Shown here piece after piece: positions 35,990-45,242 of a DNA stretch of 59,304 nt. The position numbers were made by a program, and so were the translations under genes. The DNA lies in assembly GCA_007125585.1 (NCBI GenBank), contig SLCY01000008.1:1-59304 (forward strand). The letters run 5' to 3'. Within the stretch, counting starts at the first letter, position 1. Each line of letters opens with the position of its first letter. This DNA is from Bacteroidales bacterium (lineage in GTDB: Bacteria; Bacteroidota; Bacteroidia; Bacteroidales; UBA7960). Under the pieces are notes generated by a model that was given only the letters and a program-made list of their open reading frames with translations, was not told the origin of the DNA and did no database searches.

Positions 35990-37144
35990 TCATGTCAGGC
36001 TTTCTCCCGCGCCATCCCCCGTATTGACATCATAGAACAGGGGATGATGGCCAAAAGCTTTGAAAAATGCATCGGATGTTTTTTGTCTGAATGCATCCAG
36101 GGCAGACCGGTTGACCAGGTTGATGGTACATCCGCCGAAACCCCCGCCCATCATGCGGGCGCCGATGATGCCCTCCGTCTCTTCAGCTGCGTCGACCAGG
36201 AGGTCGAGCTCTTTGCAGCTTACTTCATATTTGTCACGCAGACCTCGATGCGACAGGAACATCAGGGCGCCCAGTTTTTCTGTGTCGCCCCTCAGAAGTG
36301 CAGCGCAGGCATCCAGCACACGCTGGTTCTCTTCCACAACATAGCTGCAACGCTTCCATACCTCCTCCCCCAGCAAGGGCTTATGCTCATCAAGCATCTC
36401 AAGGGTCGTGTCGCGCAGGCTTTTTACCGACGGATCTCTTTCACGCACGGCTTCCACACCGTCTTCACACTGCTGGCGGCGTGCGTTATAGGCGGACGAG
36501 GCCAGGCTGTGCTTCACCTGGGTATCTATCAACAGTAACCGGTAATCTTTCAGCTGAAGGGGATAATATTCGTGTTCCAGCGACCGGCAGTCAAGACGGA
36601 TCACATGGTCTTCTTTCCCAAAAAAGGAAGCGAACTGGTCCATGATACCGCAGCGTACACCCACGTAATTATGTTCGGCACGCTGCCCCGTTTTTGCGAG
36701 GGTGAACCTGTCCGCATTGAGTGTGAACAGTTCATTGAGGGCCGCAGCAAAAGCCGATTCAATGGCTGCTGATGAGCTCAACCCAGCCCCGGTAGGGATG
36801 TCACCCCCAAAAACAGCATGAAAGCCGCCCACTTCATGCCCATCTGCCTGCAGCTCCCTGACCACACCGTAAGGGTACAAAGCCCAATGTGGCAGATCGG
36901 GTTGCGCCCCATCCACATCAAACGCCACGGCATCATCGAAATCAACGGATACAATATGTGCACTCCTGTCCCCGGCAGGGCAGATGGCCAGGTATATTTT
37001 TTTGTCAATGGCTGCAGGCAACACAAAGCCATCGTTGTAGTCGGTATGTTCCCCGATCACATTGATGCGCCCAGGTGCCGAAAACAACCGGTAATCTTTC
37101 CTAAAAAGGGTCTCGAATGCATCCTTTACCTTTGATTCTTGCAT
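35990..37144 (-). CDS. galK: Galactokinase
   Basis: GalK phosphorylates alpha-D-galactose to galactose 1-phosphate. The protein has 384 residues, the usual length. GHMP-kinase motifs are all present: the substrate motif PGRINVIGEHTDYNDGFVLP, the ATP loop GGDIPTGAGLSSSAAIESAF, and the C-terminal MMGGGFGGCTINLV. The catalytic Asp lies in GVRCGIMDQFASFFG. It lies 193 bases downstream of the sodium/sugar symporter gene. This context suggests that galactose freed from polysaccharide is imported and phosphorylated. No galT, galE or galM is in the window. Confidence 0.95.
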   Translation of the reverse strand: MQESKVKDAFETLFRKDYRLFSAPGRINVIGEHTDYNDGFVLPAAIDKKIYLAICPAGDRSAHIVSVDFDDAVAFDVDGAQPDLPHWALYPYGVVRELQADGHEVGGFHAVFGGDIPTGAGLSSSAAIESAFAAALNELFTLNADRFTLAKTGQRAEHNYVGVRCGIMDQFASFFGKEDHVIRLDCRSLEHEYYPLQLKDYRLLLIDTQVKHSLASSAYNARRQQCEDGVEAVRERDPSVKSLRDTTLEMLDEHKPLLGEEVWKRCSYVVEENQRVLDACAALLRGDTEKLGALMFLSHRGLRDKYEVSCKELDLLVDAAEETEGIIGARMMGGGFGGCTINLVNRSALDAFRQKTSDAFFKAFGHHPLFYDVNTGDGAGESLT

Positions 37145-37337
37145 AGCGGATCGCTGTTTTTCGTTTGTAACAACATCGATGTTTCGACTTTGCCGGCTTT
37201 TCCGGGACCTGCATTCCCCCGTGCCCCCTTGTCGTACCCGGCAGGGACTGTCTCCTCATGCCGGGGTTCAAAAAGGTTTTTCAACAGGTCCGACCTGCGG
37301 TGATGTCTTTTTTTCTTCTTTCGTCAACTCGTTGACA

Positions 37338-38978
37338 TTACCAAAACACAGTATACAGAACCACCAAAATGAGCATTACAGCATAGGCGGCAATGTTGAA
37401 TTTCCGTCCGGTCTTGAATGTCTCTTTTGGCAGCGGGATGGCTTTGGGGTCTTCATCCTGTTTGGCGGTGGCCAGGCTTACCATGACAATAATGGCCATG
37501 GTTATCAGGCAGGTGTACAACATTTGGTCGAGGAAAGGTATCTCAACCGGAAGTATTTTAAGCAGCACCGCTACGGGGATGGAGGCCAGTACGCCTGTGA
37601 TCGCGCCCCTGGTGTTTGTTTTTTTCCAGAAAAGGCCCATCATGAAAACCGCAAGGATACCCGGACTCACGATGCCGGTATATTCCTGGATATACTGGAA
37701 CATTTGTGGCATGGCCTCCAGGGCGGGTGCCACGATGATGGCGATTACAAGGGCTATCAAAACCGTGATACGGCCCACGGGTACCAGGTCTGATCCGTCA
37801 GCACGTTTGGAAAGGTAGGGCTTGTAGATATCCATGGTGAAAATGGTGGAGGTGGAGTTGAGCATGGATGCCAGGGAAGATACGATGGCTGCTGTCAGTG
37901 CTGCCACCACCAGTCCTCTTAAGCCGGCAGGGATAAAGGTCCGGATCAGCCATGGGTAGGAGATGTCATAGTTGATGCTGCCATCGGGTCGAAGAAAATC
38001 GGACCGTACCCCGTCAATAACAGCAGTGCCCTCGGGCTGCGAGAACATGACAAAAGCGATGATGCCGGGGATGACCACAAAGAGGGGGATCAAAAGCTTG
38101 AGGAAGGCGGCAAATGCCAGTCCGCGTTGCGCCTCGCGCAGTGATTTGGCTGCCAGTGCCCTCTGGATGATATACTGGTTGAAGCCCCAGTAATATAAAT
38201 TGGCTACCCAAAGGCCTCCGATCAGCACCCCTATGCCCGGCAGGTTCATGAACTCCGGATTGTCGCGTCGAAGGACCATGTTGAACTTTTCGCCGGCTGA
38301 GGAGTAAATGTGGTCCAGGCCGGTAAAAACCCCTCCCTCAGGGGTTACATTGTTCAGGGCAATGATGGTGGTGATGATGCCACCGATGATCAGCAGGACA
38401 ACCTGCAAAACGTCCGTCCACGCAACGGCTGCCAAACCACCCCAGGTAGAATAGGCCGCGGCGAAGAATGCCAGGCCAATAATAAAATAAAAGGTCATTG
38501 AACCGTCGCCATTGCCCAGAATAGTATCCAGGGCCGTGGCACCCAGAAACAGAACGGATGTCAGGTTCACAAAAATGAACAGTCCCACCCAGAACACAGC
38601 GAGTATCGTTTTCAGGGTTGTGTTGTACCGTCTTTCTATGAATTGCGGGATCGTGAATAAGTTTTGCTTGATAAAGATTGGCAAAAAATACTTGGCCACC
38701 ACGATCAATGTCAGCGCAGCCATCCATTCGTACGAAGCGATGGCAAGGCCTATGGCAAAACCTGAGCCGGACATGCCCAAAAACTGCTCTGCCGAAATGT
38801 TGGCGGCGATCAGTGAAGCGCCAATTGCCCAGAAAGGCAAACTCTTACCGGCCAGAAAATAATCTTCAGCGCTTTTCTTTTGTCCTTTTTTGGTCCTGGA
38901 AACCCACAAGCCAAGCGACAAAATAAGCAAACCGTAAGCGGCAAAAATGATGTAGTCAAGCGATCCGAATGTTCCCAT
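37338..38978 (-). CDS. Sodium/solute symporter (SSS family, SGLT-like)
   Basis: The protein has 546 residues with about 14 hydrophobic helices. It starts LDYIIFAAYGLLILSLGLWV, and the sodium:solute signature region is GLAAVAWTDVLQVVLLIIGG. Other landmarks are FWAIGASLIAANISAEQFLG, YWGFNQYIIQRALAAKSLRE, typical of vSGLT/SglS-like members, and a last helix at AAYAVMLILVVLYTVFW. It should import a sugar, probably galactose, together with Na+ through the inner membrane. It lies upstream of galK and 75 bases after the nucleotidyltransferase gene on the same strand. Galactose specificity is inferred from these neighbours. Confidence 0.9.
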   Translation of the reverse strand: MGTFGSLDYIIFAAYGLLILSLGLWVSRTKKGQKKSAEDYFLAGKSLPFWAIGASLIAANISAEQFLGMSGSGFAIGLAIASYEWMAALTLIVVAKYFLPIFIKQNLFTIPQFIERRYNTTLKTILAVFWVGLFIFVNLTSVLFLGATALDTILGNGDGSMTFYFIIGLAFFAAAYSTWGGLAAVAWTDVLQVVLLIIGGIITTIIALNNVTPEGGVFTGLDHIYSSAGEKFNMVLRRDNPEFMNLPGIGVLIGGLWVANLYYWGFNQYIIQRALAAKSLREAQRGLAFAAFLKLLIPLFVVIPGIIAFVMFSQPEGTAVIDGVRSDFLRPDGSINYDISYPWLIRTFIPAGLRGLVVAALTAAIVSSLASMLNSTSTIFTMDIYKPYLSKRADGSDLVPVGRITVLIALVIAIIVAPALEAMPQMFQYIQEYTGIVSPGILAVFMMGLFWKKTNTRGAITGVLASIPVAVLLKILPVEIPFLDQMLYTCLITMAIIVMVSLATAKQDEDPKAIPLPKETFKTGRKFNIAAYAVMLILVVLYTVFW

Positions 38979-39053
38979 CTGAGTATTTTTTTAGTTGGAG
39001 ATAATTTTTGAATTTTAATATGTCAATACACCCTTATCATGAGTGTTGTTTTC

Positions 39054-39956
39054 TTACCACAAAGGCGATGGATATACGCCATCATCCGTAAGCTGCTCGA
39101 GTTCACTCACCACCACGGGTTTGTCGCCCGGGTAGGTAACACCAAACCATTCGGCCGATGTGGGCAACACCTTACATGTTGCCTTTCCGTTTTTTATCAG
39201 TTCGTTTACCACCAGGGGGATGAAGAACTCTGCCTTTGTATCTTCTTTGTTGTCCTTCAGAAAAAAGCGAAAGATCTCTTTGGCCCTGGCGAAATAATCG
39301 GGGGTGAAGCCCCAGAAGTTCATCGACACCAGGGCGTTTTCATCAACAGCCACATGCTCGCCGTCATCGTTGCGGTAGCATACCACCTTGTTGATGCGTT
39401 CAATATTTTTCCGCTCAACGATGGTTTGCAGATAGCCACTGTCATCGGTGGTGCAAATGGCACGGGAGACGGATCCCTGGTCGGACAATGTATTGCTCAG
39501 GCGGTAGCCCACCATATAGTAATTGCCTTTTTCACCGCCGGTCGATGTGAGGGCTTCGGCCATGACCCTGAAGGCATCGTATCCGTAAAAATCGTCGGCG
39601 TTGATCACGGCAAATGGACCCTTCACCTGTTTATGTGCCACCCATACCGCATGGGCTGTCCCCCAGGGCTTCTCCCTGTCGGACGGGCAATCAAACCCTT
39701 CGGGCAACATGTCAAGCTCCTGGAAAACCACTTCAAATTGTGCTTTTCCTTTGAAACGTCCGCCAAAGACATTTAAAAAGTCTTCTTCGATGTGTTTGCG
39801 GATAACGAACACCACCTTGCCGAACCCGGCACGCAGGGCATCAAAAACGGAATAGTCGATGATGGTCTCACCTCCGGGTCCGAGGCTGTCAACCTGTTTC
39901 AGGCCCCCGTAACGGCTGCCCATACCTGCTGCGAGTACTACCAGTGCTGGTTTCAT
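39054..39956 (-). CDS. Sugar-1-phosphate nucleotidyltransferase-like protein
   Basis: The protein has 300 residues. The GT-A-type NTP-binding motif is at the start (LVVLAAGMGSRYGGLKQVD), followed by VFVIRKHIEEDF, a metal-binding VINADDFYGYDAF region and WFGVTYPGDKP near the end. The family joins a sugar 1-phosphate to a nucleotide. It starts 14 bases after the maturase gene and leads into the symporter and galK genes, so galactose 1-phosphate is a plausible substrate, which would replace GalT. That assignment is an inference from context. Confidence 0.82.
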   Translation of the reverse strand: MKPALVVLAAGMGSRYGGLKQVDSLGPGGETIIDYSVFDALRAGFGKVVFVIRKHIEEDFLNVFGGRFKGKAQFEVVFQELDMLPEGFDCPSDREKPWGTAHAVWVAHKQVKGPFAVINADDFYGYDAFRVMAEALTSTGGEKGNYYMVGYRLSNTLSDQGSVSRAICTTDDSGYLQTIVERKNIERINKVVCYRNDDGEHVAVDENALVSMNFWGFTPDYFARAKEIFRFFLKDNKEDTKAEFFIPLVVNELIKNGKATCKVLPTSAEWFGVTYPGDKPVVVSELEQLTDDGVYPSPLW

Positions 39957-39970
39957 GCGCCTGTTGCTGT

Positions 39971-41356
39971 TTAATGGTTTGTATGTCTAAGTGCCTGCCT
40001 GTTCATGGAAAGCAGCTTCAGTTCTGCCTGGCTGGCTCCCGCATGACAGTGTTTGAACTTTTTACCGCTGCCGCAGGGGCAGGCTTCGTTGCGCCCGATG
40101 CCGGCCTTCCTTGGCTTTTTTGCTTCCTCTTTGTTCCTGATCCAGCGCATGACATTGGCAGGTGCCCGTTTGGCTTTCAGCTCACCAGCCATATAATCCA
40201 TGTAAGGCTTCACGTGGGCAAAGAACTGCTTGTAGCCTGCACAAAGGTAGCTTAGCCCGGGTTCTCCCGCTGCACTCATGGCAAAGCGATGTTTAGGGCA
40301 GTCGCCGTGACAGGCAAACCTGAAAGAACAGGCCATGCAGGTGGAAGTAAGACCCGCCTTCTTGTCCTGCCCAAACATCGCCTGCCTTGGCTGGGCCATC
40401 ATGTCGGAAAAAGAGAGGTGGCGTATATTCCCAAGCAAGTGGTCTTCATAAACATAATGATCGCAGGAGTACACATCCCCGTTGTGCTCCATCACAGCTG
40501 CCGTGCCGCACTGCTCACTGAATACACAAAGACCCGGATTGGCCCCGACCCAATTGGCCAGGGCGACATCAAACAGCTGGACATAATACCTGCCGACATC
40601 ATTTTTGACCCACTCATCAAAAATGGTGGTCATGAAAACCCCATATTGTTCCGGCAATACCGACCACTTTGTTACATCGGCGTCTCCGTCAAAACGCTGA
40701 TGCACCAGCTGAAGGCCGTCAGCCGGTGAATCAACGGCTGTCCGCTCAACCACCGGAAGAAACTGCATGAAGTTGCTCCCGATCCCTTTGAGGAAACGGT
40801 ACACTTCCAGCGGGTGATCCGCCGTCTTTCTGTTAACGACAGAAAGGGTGTTGAACTCAACCCCATGCTTCTTTAATCGCCCGATGCCCTCCATCACCCT
40901 TTCCCATGTGGGACGACCCTGTTTGTCCACCCTGTAATGGTCATGCAATGCCTGCGGACCGTCTATGGAGATGCCCACCAGGAAACCGTGTTCCTTAAAG
41001 AACCGGCAAAAGGCATCGTCAAGCAACAGGCCATTGGTCTGGAAACTGTTTTCTATCTTCTTGTCACCCGCATATCTTTGCTGTATCTCTACAGCCTTTT
41101 TGTAATAATCCACCCCAAGCAAAGCAGGTTCACCACCCTGCCATACAAAGGAGACCACAGGAACCTCCTGCGACTCAATATAATCCTTAATGAAACGCTC
41201 CAGTAAATCCTCTTCCAGCTTGTAACCCGGCGACCCGGCAAAGATGTTTTTTTTCTCCAGGTAATAACAATAGGTGCAGTCAAGATTGCATAACGGGCCT
41301 GCAGGCTTGACCATCACATTAAAAGAAGGAGGGGTGACGGGAAACTGGAAATCCAT
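39971..41356 (-). CDS. Anaerobic sulfatase-maturating enzyme (radical SAM) with SEC-C tail
   Basis: The protein has 461 residues. The radical-SAM motif CNLDCTYC (CX3CX2C) binds the [4Fe-4S] cluster and S-adenosylmethionine. Other markers are SFVWQGGEPALLG and FLVGISIDGPQALHDHYRVD. The C-terminal SPASM region has its Cys set in CGTAAVMEHNGDVYSCDHYV and CMACSFRFACHGDC. The enzyme oxidises the active-site Ser or Cys of S1 sulfatases to formylglycine. The last ~20 residues form a SEC-C zinc motif (NEACPCGSGKKFKHCH), an extra module that may bind a ribosome or chaperone. Four Ser-type sulfatase genes lie on the other side of the intergenic region at 41.4-41.9 kb. Confidence 0.92.
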   Translation of the reverse strand: MDFQFPVTPPSFNVMVKPAGPLCNLDCTYCYYLEKKNIFAGSPGYKLEEDLLERFIKDYIESQEVPVVSFVWQGGEPALLGVDYYKKAVEIQQRYAGDKKIENSFQTNGLLLDDAFCRFFKEHGFLVGISIDGPQALHDHYRVDKQGRPTWERVMEGIGRLKKHGVEFNTLSVVNRKTADHPLEVYRFLKGIGSNFMQFLPVVERTAVDSPADGLQLVHQRFDGDADVTKWSVLPEQYGVFMTTIFDEWVKNDVGRYYVQLFDVALANWVGANPGLCVFSEQCGTAAVMEHNGDVYSCDHYVYEDHLLGNIRHLSFSDMMAQPRQAMFGQDKKAGLTSTCMACSFRFACHGDCPKHRFAMSAAGEPGLSYLCAGYKQFFAHVKPYMDYMAGELKAKRAPANVMRWIRNKEEAKKPRKAGIGRNEACPCGSGKKFKHCHAGASQAELKLLSMNRQALRHTNH

Positions 41357-41397
41357 TATATGATAAACGTTTATTAAATACCTGGTTTATGATCTGT

Positions 41398-41405
41398 CAA
41401 AAATA
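41398..41405 (-). promoter_or_regulatory. Bacteroidota -7 box (TATTTTTG) for the maturase operon
   Basis: CAAAAATA on the plus strand reads TATTTTTG on the minus strand, 41 bases before the maturase ATG at 41356. Confidence 0.6.
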
Positions 41406-41575
41406 ATTAAAATGTCGTAATCCTGCGCACCCTGAAATTGCACCATCAAATAAACAACGGCCCGGAAAGGAAAGCCGCACCGGCAATTGGGAGTACGATC
41501 AACAGCATATACATGCCATCCCGGGGTCGCGATAAAACATGGCTGCTGCAAAAATGGCCTTTATTTTTGTTTCGC

Positions 41576-41667
41576 ATTGGTGAAATCTTCCCATATTAAG
41601 GAAATTTTTTGCCAGGGCAACCCCTAATGTCAACCTGGCCTCAATGCCCGGGTTGGCATTGTTTTTG
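41576..41667 (+). ncRNA. Candidate small RNA or leader RNA (promoter, two hairpins, terminator)
   Basis: A -7 box TATTTTTG (41562-41569) would start transcription near 41576. The transcript contains stem GCCAGG (41611-41616) / CCTGGC (41634-41639) and then stem CAATGCC (41642-41648) / GGCATTG (41655-41661) followed by TTTTTG, a classic intrinsic terminator. No plus-strand protein gene precedes this terminator. The result would be an RNA of about 90 nt. It could be a small RNA or an attenuator ahead of the glycosidase gene at 41856. No known RNA family is recognised. Confidence 0.4.
41642..41667 (+). terminator. Orphan intrinsic terminator
   Basis: The 7-bp stem CAATGCC / GGCATTG has a 6-nt loop and is followed by a TTTTTG run. 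It points rightward but has no protein gene before it on this strand. Confidence 0.6.
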
Positions 41668-41823
41668 CCCGGACCACCCGTCAAATATTCCATCGCGTGA
41701 ACCACAAAAGGCTGCTTGTTCAATGTCGCCCCCCTAAAATGTTTTTTGGCGTAGCGTGATGGCGATGCTTGAAAATTGTCACAATTCGGAATAATTTTAC
41801 CAATGCTTTTTATGCCTTTCAGT

Positions 41824-41831
41824 TATTTTTG
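41824..41831 (+). promoter_or_regulatory. Bacteroidota -7 box (TATTTTTG) for the glycosidase operon
   Basis: TATTTTTG ends 24 bases before the ATG at 41856. Confidence 0.6.
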
Positions 41832-41855
41832 CTGAATATAAAGTGAACTTACACG

Positions 41856-44800
41856 ATGAAAAAGTTTTTTCTGATTGCGATCGTACTGATCATCGCCCTT
41901 GTCTCCAATGCCCAAGTCGTGGTGGTGGATGACGACTTTGAAGGTGTCACGTTCCCTTTTGAGGGATGGGAGGAGATCAACACCACTGGCCAGGTGTCCA
42001 TTGTTAACGCAGAGTTGCAGTTCGATTACACCACTCAGAAACCCGGTGCAATCAGGGAGTTTGAACCCGCCCACGGCATCATCAATGTCCGGTTCAATGC
42101 AAGGTCTACCCGAAACTGGATCCATTTTTTCGTCTATTTCAGGGACCATCAACAAGACACCATAACAGCCATCACACTGGGCAGTGCCGGTAACAGGGGC
42201 ATCCTCGCCATTACTGAAATGGATGATGACGGGAGGATGGTAGAGGGTGTGAATGGGTTGAGTGAACAGTTCAGTGTGAACCAGGACTACCATATCACCT
42301 TTTCCATCAACACCTTCGACCAGGCCGTGACAATGTATGTGGATGATGTTTTGATGGATGGTGCTGAGGGAATGCCTTTGCTGGCGCATGCCGACAGTTT
42401 GTCTTCATTGGTATTTCTTAACGATTACATGTATAGCAATGAAGGTCGTGTTTTTATTGATGACCTCAGTGTGGTTTATTATCAGACCGACAAAACGGAA
42501 CTTTCACTGCTCATCCGTCAAACGGAGCAGATCCTGGAAGAAGCAGAGGCTGGGACATCACCCGGGCAATATCCGCATCATGCATTCGATATGCTGAACG
42601 ATGAGCTGGACAGTGCCCGTGCTGTCTATAACGATTTGGATGCCACAGAGCCAGAGGTAACAGCAGCAGTCGAGGATCTTTCGCTTGCCATCGGAGCGTT
42701 TTCCGCGAGCCAGATACCTTATACGGCAACAATTGATGTGCAGACCCCGGAGGGACACCCCCTTAATGAAGGGTTTAGCGGCTTTAATGTCAGGATCTCA
42801 GATGGACCGTGGAATTATAATCATCCCGACTTTCGGGAGGCTGTCCAAAGCCTTCATCCGGGATTTCTGCGCTATTTCTCCGGCACCACAGGGGATTATT
42901 TCAATATGAATACCGGGATGATGGAATACGAATGGTTTGAACAGTTCCTCAGCCAGGGAGATACGCAGGATAATATCCCCGAACTGTACAAGTGGGTTGA
43001 AGTGAAAGGACCACATCGCCTGATCGACCTTTACGACATGCTGGGTGAGAACAGCGCAAAACTGGTGATCACCTTTAACAGCTTTGTGGATACGCCTGAA
43101 AATGCAGCAAAGCTGGCGCGGTTCTGCAAAAACAACAACATCATCGTGGATTACTGGCAATTCACCAACGAGCCCAACTTTTTCACCCCGCCCAGGAGGT
43201 ATTTCTTCAATGACGGGGAAGACTATGCTGTGAAGCAGAAAGAGGCTGCAGAGGCGATCCTTGCTGTTGACCCGGATGCCCGGCTCGCCCTGAGCTATGG
43301 CTGGGACGGTCTGGGAGGATTTGCCCGAAGCATCAGCGACTATTCGCCGGAGTATTGGAATACGGTTTCTTTTCATTCCTATGCCCTCCGGGCAGCAGAT
43401 ACAGACTTCGATTTTGCCATGAGAAGGGCCAATACCAGGGTGGTAGACCGTACCAACAATGCTTTTTACAACAAGATCCAGTCGGTCAGCTGGGCAGGTG
43501 CCCCTTTTATCGTGACAGAGTATGGTGTATGGAACGATATGCTTAGCAGAACGCTCTATGGGGCCATATATCTCTCTGAATACGTCATGCGTTTGTCGGC
43601 ACTGCCAAAGGCCAGGCTGATCGGGAACCACGTGGTGAACCATGCAGCGAGGCCTGACAACTATCATCGCAACCTGTATATGGACGCTTTTGATGCGGGA
43701 GCGACCATCGATCCGGATACCGTGCCTACGGGCTATAATCTGCGTATCGACGGAACAACCTTCTCCATTATCAACAAAGCCCTGAATAGCGCTGATTTTG
43801 TCTACCACACCAACATTGAAGGCGGGGCAAGCGTTCCAACCATGGGCGGGGGAAGCATTGCGGCCGTCTATGCCAGGGCGTACCGGGGGGCTGACGGCAA
43901 TGAATACCTGCTGATCACCAACAAGTCCAATACAGTGCATGAACTTGATATTGTGGTAGATGGTGATGAGATGGATGTACCGTTACAGATGACATATGCC
44001 GGGGATCCCGACCCCTCTGTAGGAAACGTGGAGGTGAAAACAACAACGACATCTTCACCGGTCCGCGTGCCTCCATACTCGGTCGTGCGGCTCGAATGGG
44101 GTGCGGAATCGATCCCGGCTCCACAGCCCACCAGGATCTACAGCATTGACCACCGGCATGTTTCGGCTCGACTGAAATGGTGGGGGCGGGAAACCGCAGA
44201 GAACTATATCCTTCATTATGGAACAGGATCCGGGACATACAACCAGAGTGTGACGATTGACGGGGAAGCCACAGACTTCGAGGTCACAGGCCTCAACCCG
44301 GGACAGACATACTTTTTTGCGGTGGAAGCATCCAATGCCAACGGCACCTCCGGGCTTTCCAACGAAGTAGCCTTTCTCGTGGCTGCACCCGAGGTGCCTT
44401 TGCTGGATGTGGTACATCCCCTTTCCGAAAGGGTCAAGGTAGAATGGGAAAGCGTGCCTTTCGCAAATGGCTATACCCTTAAATATGGCACCCAGCCAGG
44501 GGTGTACGACCATGAGATCGATGCCGGCAATGTGACGGGTTATGTGGTCAGAAACCTCAGCAACGACACCGATTATTATTTCAGCGTGGTGGCTTACAAC
44601 GGGATGGGAGAGAGCAACCTGTCGAATGAGATGCAGTCAACACCCCGCGCACACATACCCAACGCACCCAGATACCTTCATGGCCATGAGAACTCTCTGA
44701 ACGGGGTGGTGACCCTCAGCTGGATCCCGTCCGACTCTACCCATCAGGCGACCTTCAACCTCTATCGCAGCACAAAAGCATGGTCTGATTATGAGCTTGT

Positions 44801-45242
44801 GCAAAGTGGCATTCAGACCAATAGCTATGCCGACTCCACCTTTCTGACCGCAGGAAAATATTTTTATCATGTGCGTGCTGAAAATGAAAGGGGCGAGAGC
44901 TTCTACCACTCCAACATTTTTACCATGGACAAACAGGTTGACACCGAAGATTTCTTTACAAACATTCATGATATGACCCATGAAGACCTATTAATGCCCG
45001 GTTTTATCAATCCCCACAAAGGTGACCGGTTCGGCCCCCTGAACGAGATACCCGGATTGCGGTTCCGTATCAGGATGACAGATGTTTTGGGCAGGCATGT
45101 TTATGATGGAGGCTGGAACGAATACTGGAAAGGCTACGACAACGGGACGCCGGTACCCAGGGGTGCGTATATCTGGCAGATCCAGGGTCAATCGCAGGAA
45201 GGGCCCTTTTATAAAAGCGGCAAAGTGCTTGTGGTCTATTAA
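41856..45242 (+). CDS. Secreted multidomain clan GH-A glycoside hydrolase with FIVAR and FN3 domains
   Basis: The protein has 1128 residues. Residues 1-20 are a signal peptide. Residues 24-205 form a jelly-roll carbohydrate-binding-type domain (VVVVDDDFEGVTFPFEGWEE). Residues 207-285 form a FIVAR-like helical module. Residues 290-640 form a TIM barrel with FLRYFSGTTGDYF, the acid/base Glu439 in FTNEPNFF and the nucleophile Glu555 in VTEYGVWND. A beta-sandwich follows to ~745, then three fibronectin type III domains (752-1020), and a C-terminal region with MTDVLGRHVYDGGW and GAYIWQIQG, like a T9SS sorting or gliding-type tail. The enzyme should cut a polysaccharide outside the cell. The GH family cannot be fixed by eye (GH39/51/79/86-like). 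It leads the sulfatase operon. Confidence 0.75.
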   Translation: MKKFFLIAIVLIIALVSNAQVVVVDDDFEGVTFPFEGWEEINTTGQVSIVNAELQFDYTTQKPGAIREFEPAHGIINVRFNARSTRNWIHFFVYFRDHQQDTITAITLGSAGNRGILAITEMDDDGRMVEGVNGLSEQFSVNQDYHITFSINTFDQAVTMYVDDVLMDGAEGMPLLAHADSLSSLVFLNDYMYSNEGRVFIDDLSVVYYQTDKTELSLLIRQTEQILEEAEAGTSPGQYPHHAFDMLNDELDSARAVYNDLDATEPEVTAAVEDLSLAIGAFSASQIPYTATIDVQTPEGHPLNEGFSGFNVRISDGPWNYNHPDFREAVQSLHPGFLRYFSGTTGDYFNMNTGMMEYEWFEQFLSQGDTQDNIPELYKWVEVKGPHRLIDLYDMLGENSAKLVITFNSFVDTPENAAKLARFCKNNNIIVDYWQFTNEPNFFTPPRRYFFNDGEDYAVKQKEAAEAILAVDPDARLALSYGWDGLGGFARSISDYSPEYWNTVSFHSYALRAADTDFDFAMRRANTRVVDRTNNAFYNKIQSVSWAGAPFIVTEYGVWNDMLSRTLYGAIYLSEYVMRLSALPKARLIGNHVVNHAARPDNYHRNLYMDAFDAGATIDPDTVPTGYNLRIDGTTFSIINKALNSADFVYHTNIEGGASVPTMGGGSIAAVYARAYRGADGNEYLLITNKSNTVHELDIVVDGDEMDVPLQMTYAGDPDPSVGNVEVKTTTTSSPVRVPPYSVVRLEWGAESIPAPQPTRIYSIDHRHVSARLKWWGRETAENYILHYGTGSGTYNQSVTIDGEATDFEVTGLNPGQTYFFAVEASNANGTSGLSNEVAFLVAAPEVPLLDVVHPLSERVKVEWESVPFANGYTLKYGTQPGVYDHEIDAGNVTGYVVRNLSNDTDYYFSVVAYNGMGESNLSNEMQSTPRAHIPNAPRYLHGHENSLNGVVTLSWIPSDSTHQATFNLYRSTKAWSDYELVQSGIQTNSYADSTFLTAGKYFYHVRAENERGESFYHSNIFTMDKQVDTEDFFTNIHDMTHEDLLMPGFINPHKGDRFGPLNEIPGLRFRIRMTDVLGRHVYDGGWNEYWKGYDNGTPVPRGAYIWQIQGQSQEGPFYKSGKVLVVY

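Larger units (their letters stand above)
41357..41855. promoter_or_regulatory. Divergent control region between the maturase operon and the glycosidase/sulfatase operon
   Basis: This 499-bp region has no protein gene I can support. It holds a -7 box for the maturase (41398-41405, minus), a -7 box for the glycosidase (41824-41831, plus), a third plus-strand box (41562-41569) leading into two hairpins, and a palindrome AATTGT-c-ACAATT (41774-41786). The palindrome is preceded by TTGAAAATTGTC, a 12-base match to the elements at 10.4 and 13.8 kb. The arrangement allows joint control of maturase and sulfatases. Confidence 0.6.

Noticed and set aside
42798-43940. Minus-strand open frame of 380 codons
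   Set aside because: Antisense to the catalytic barrel of the glycosidase gene.
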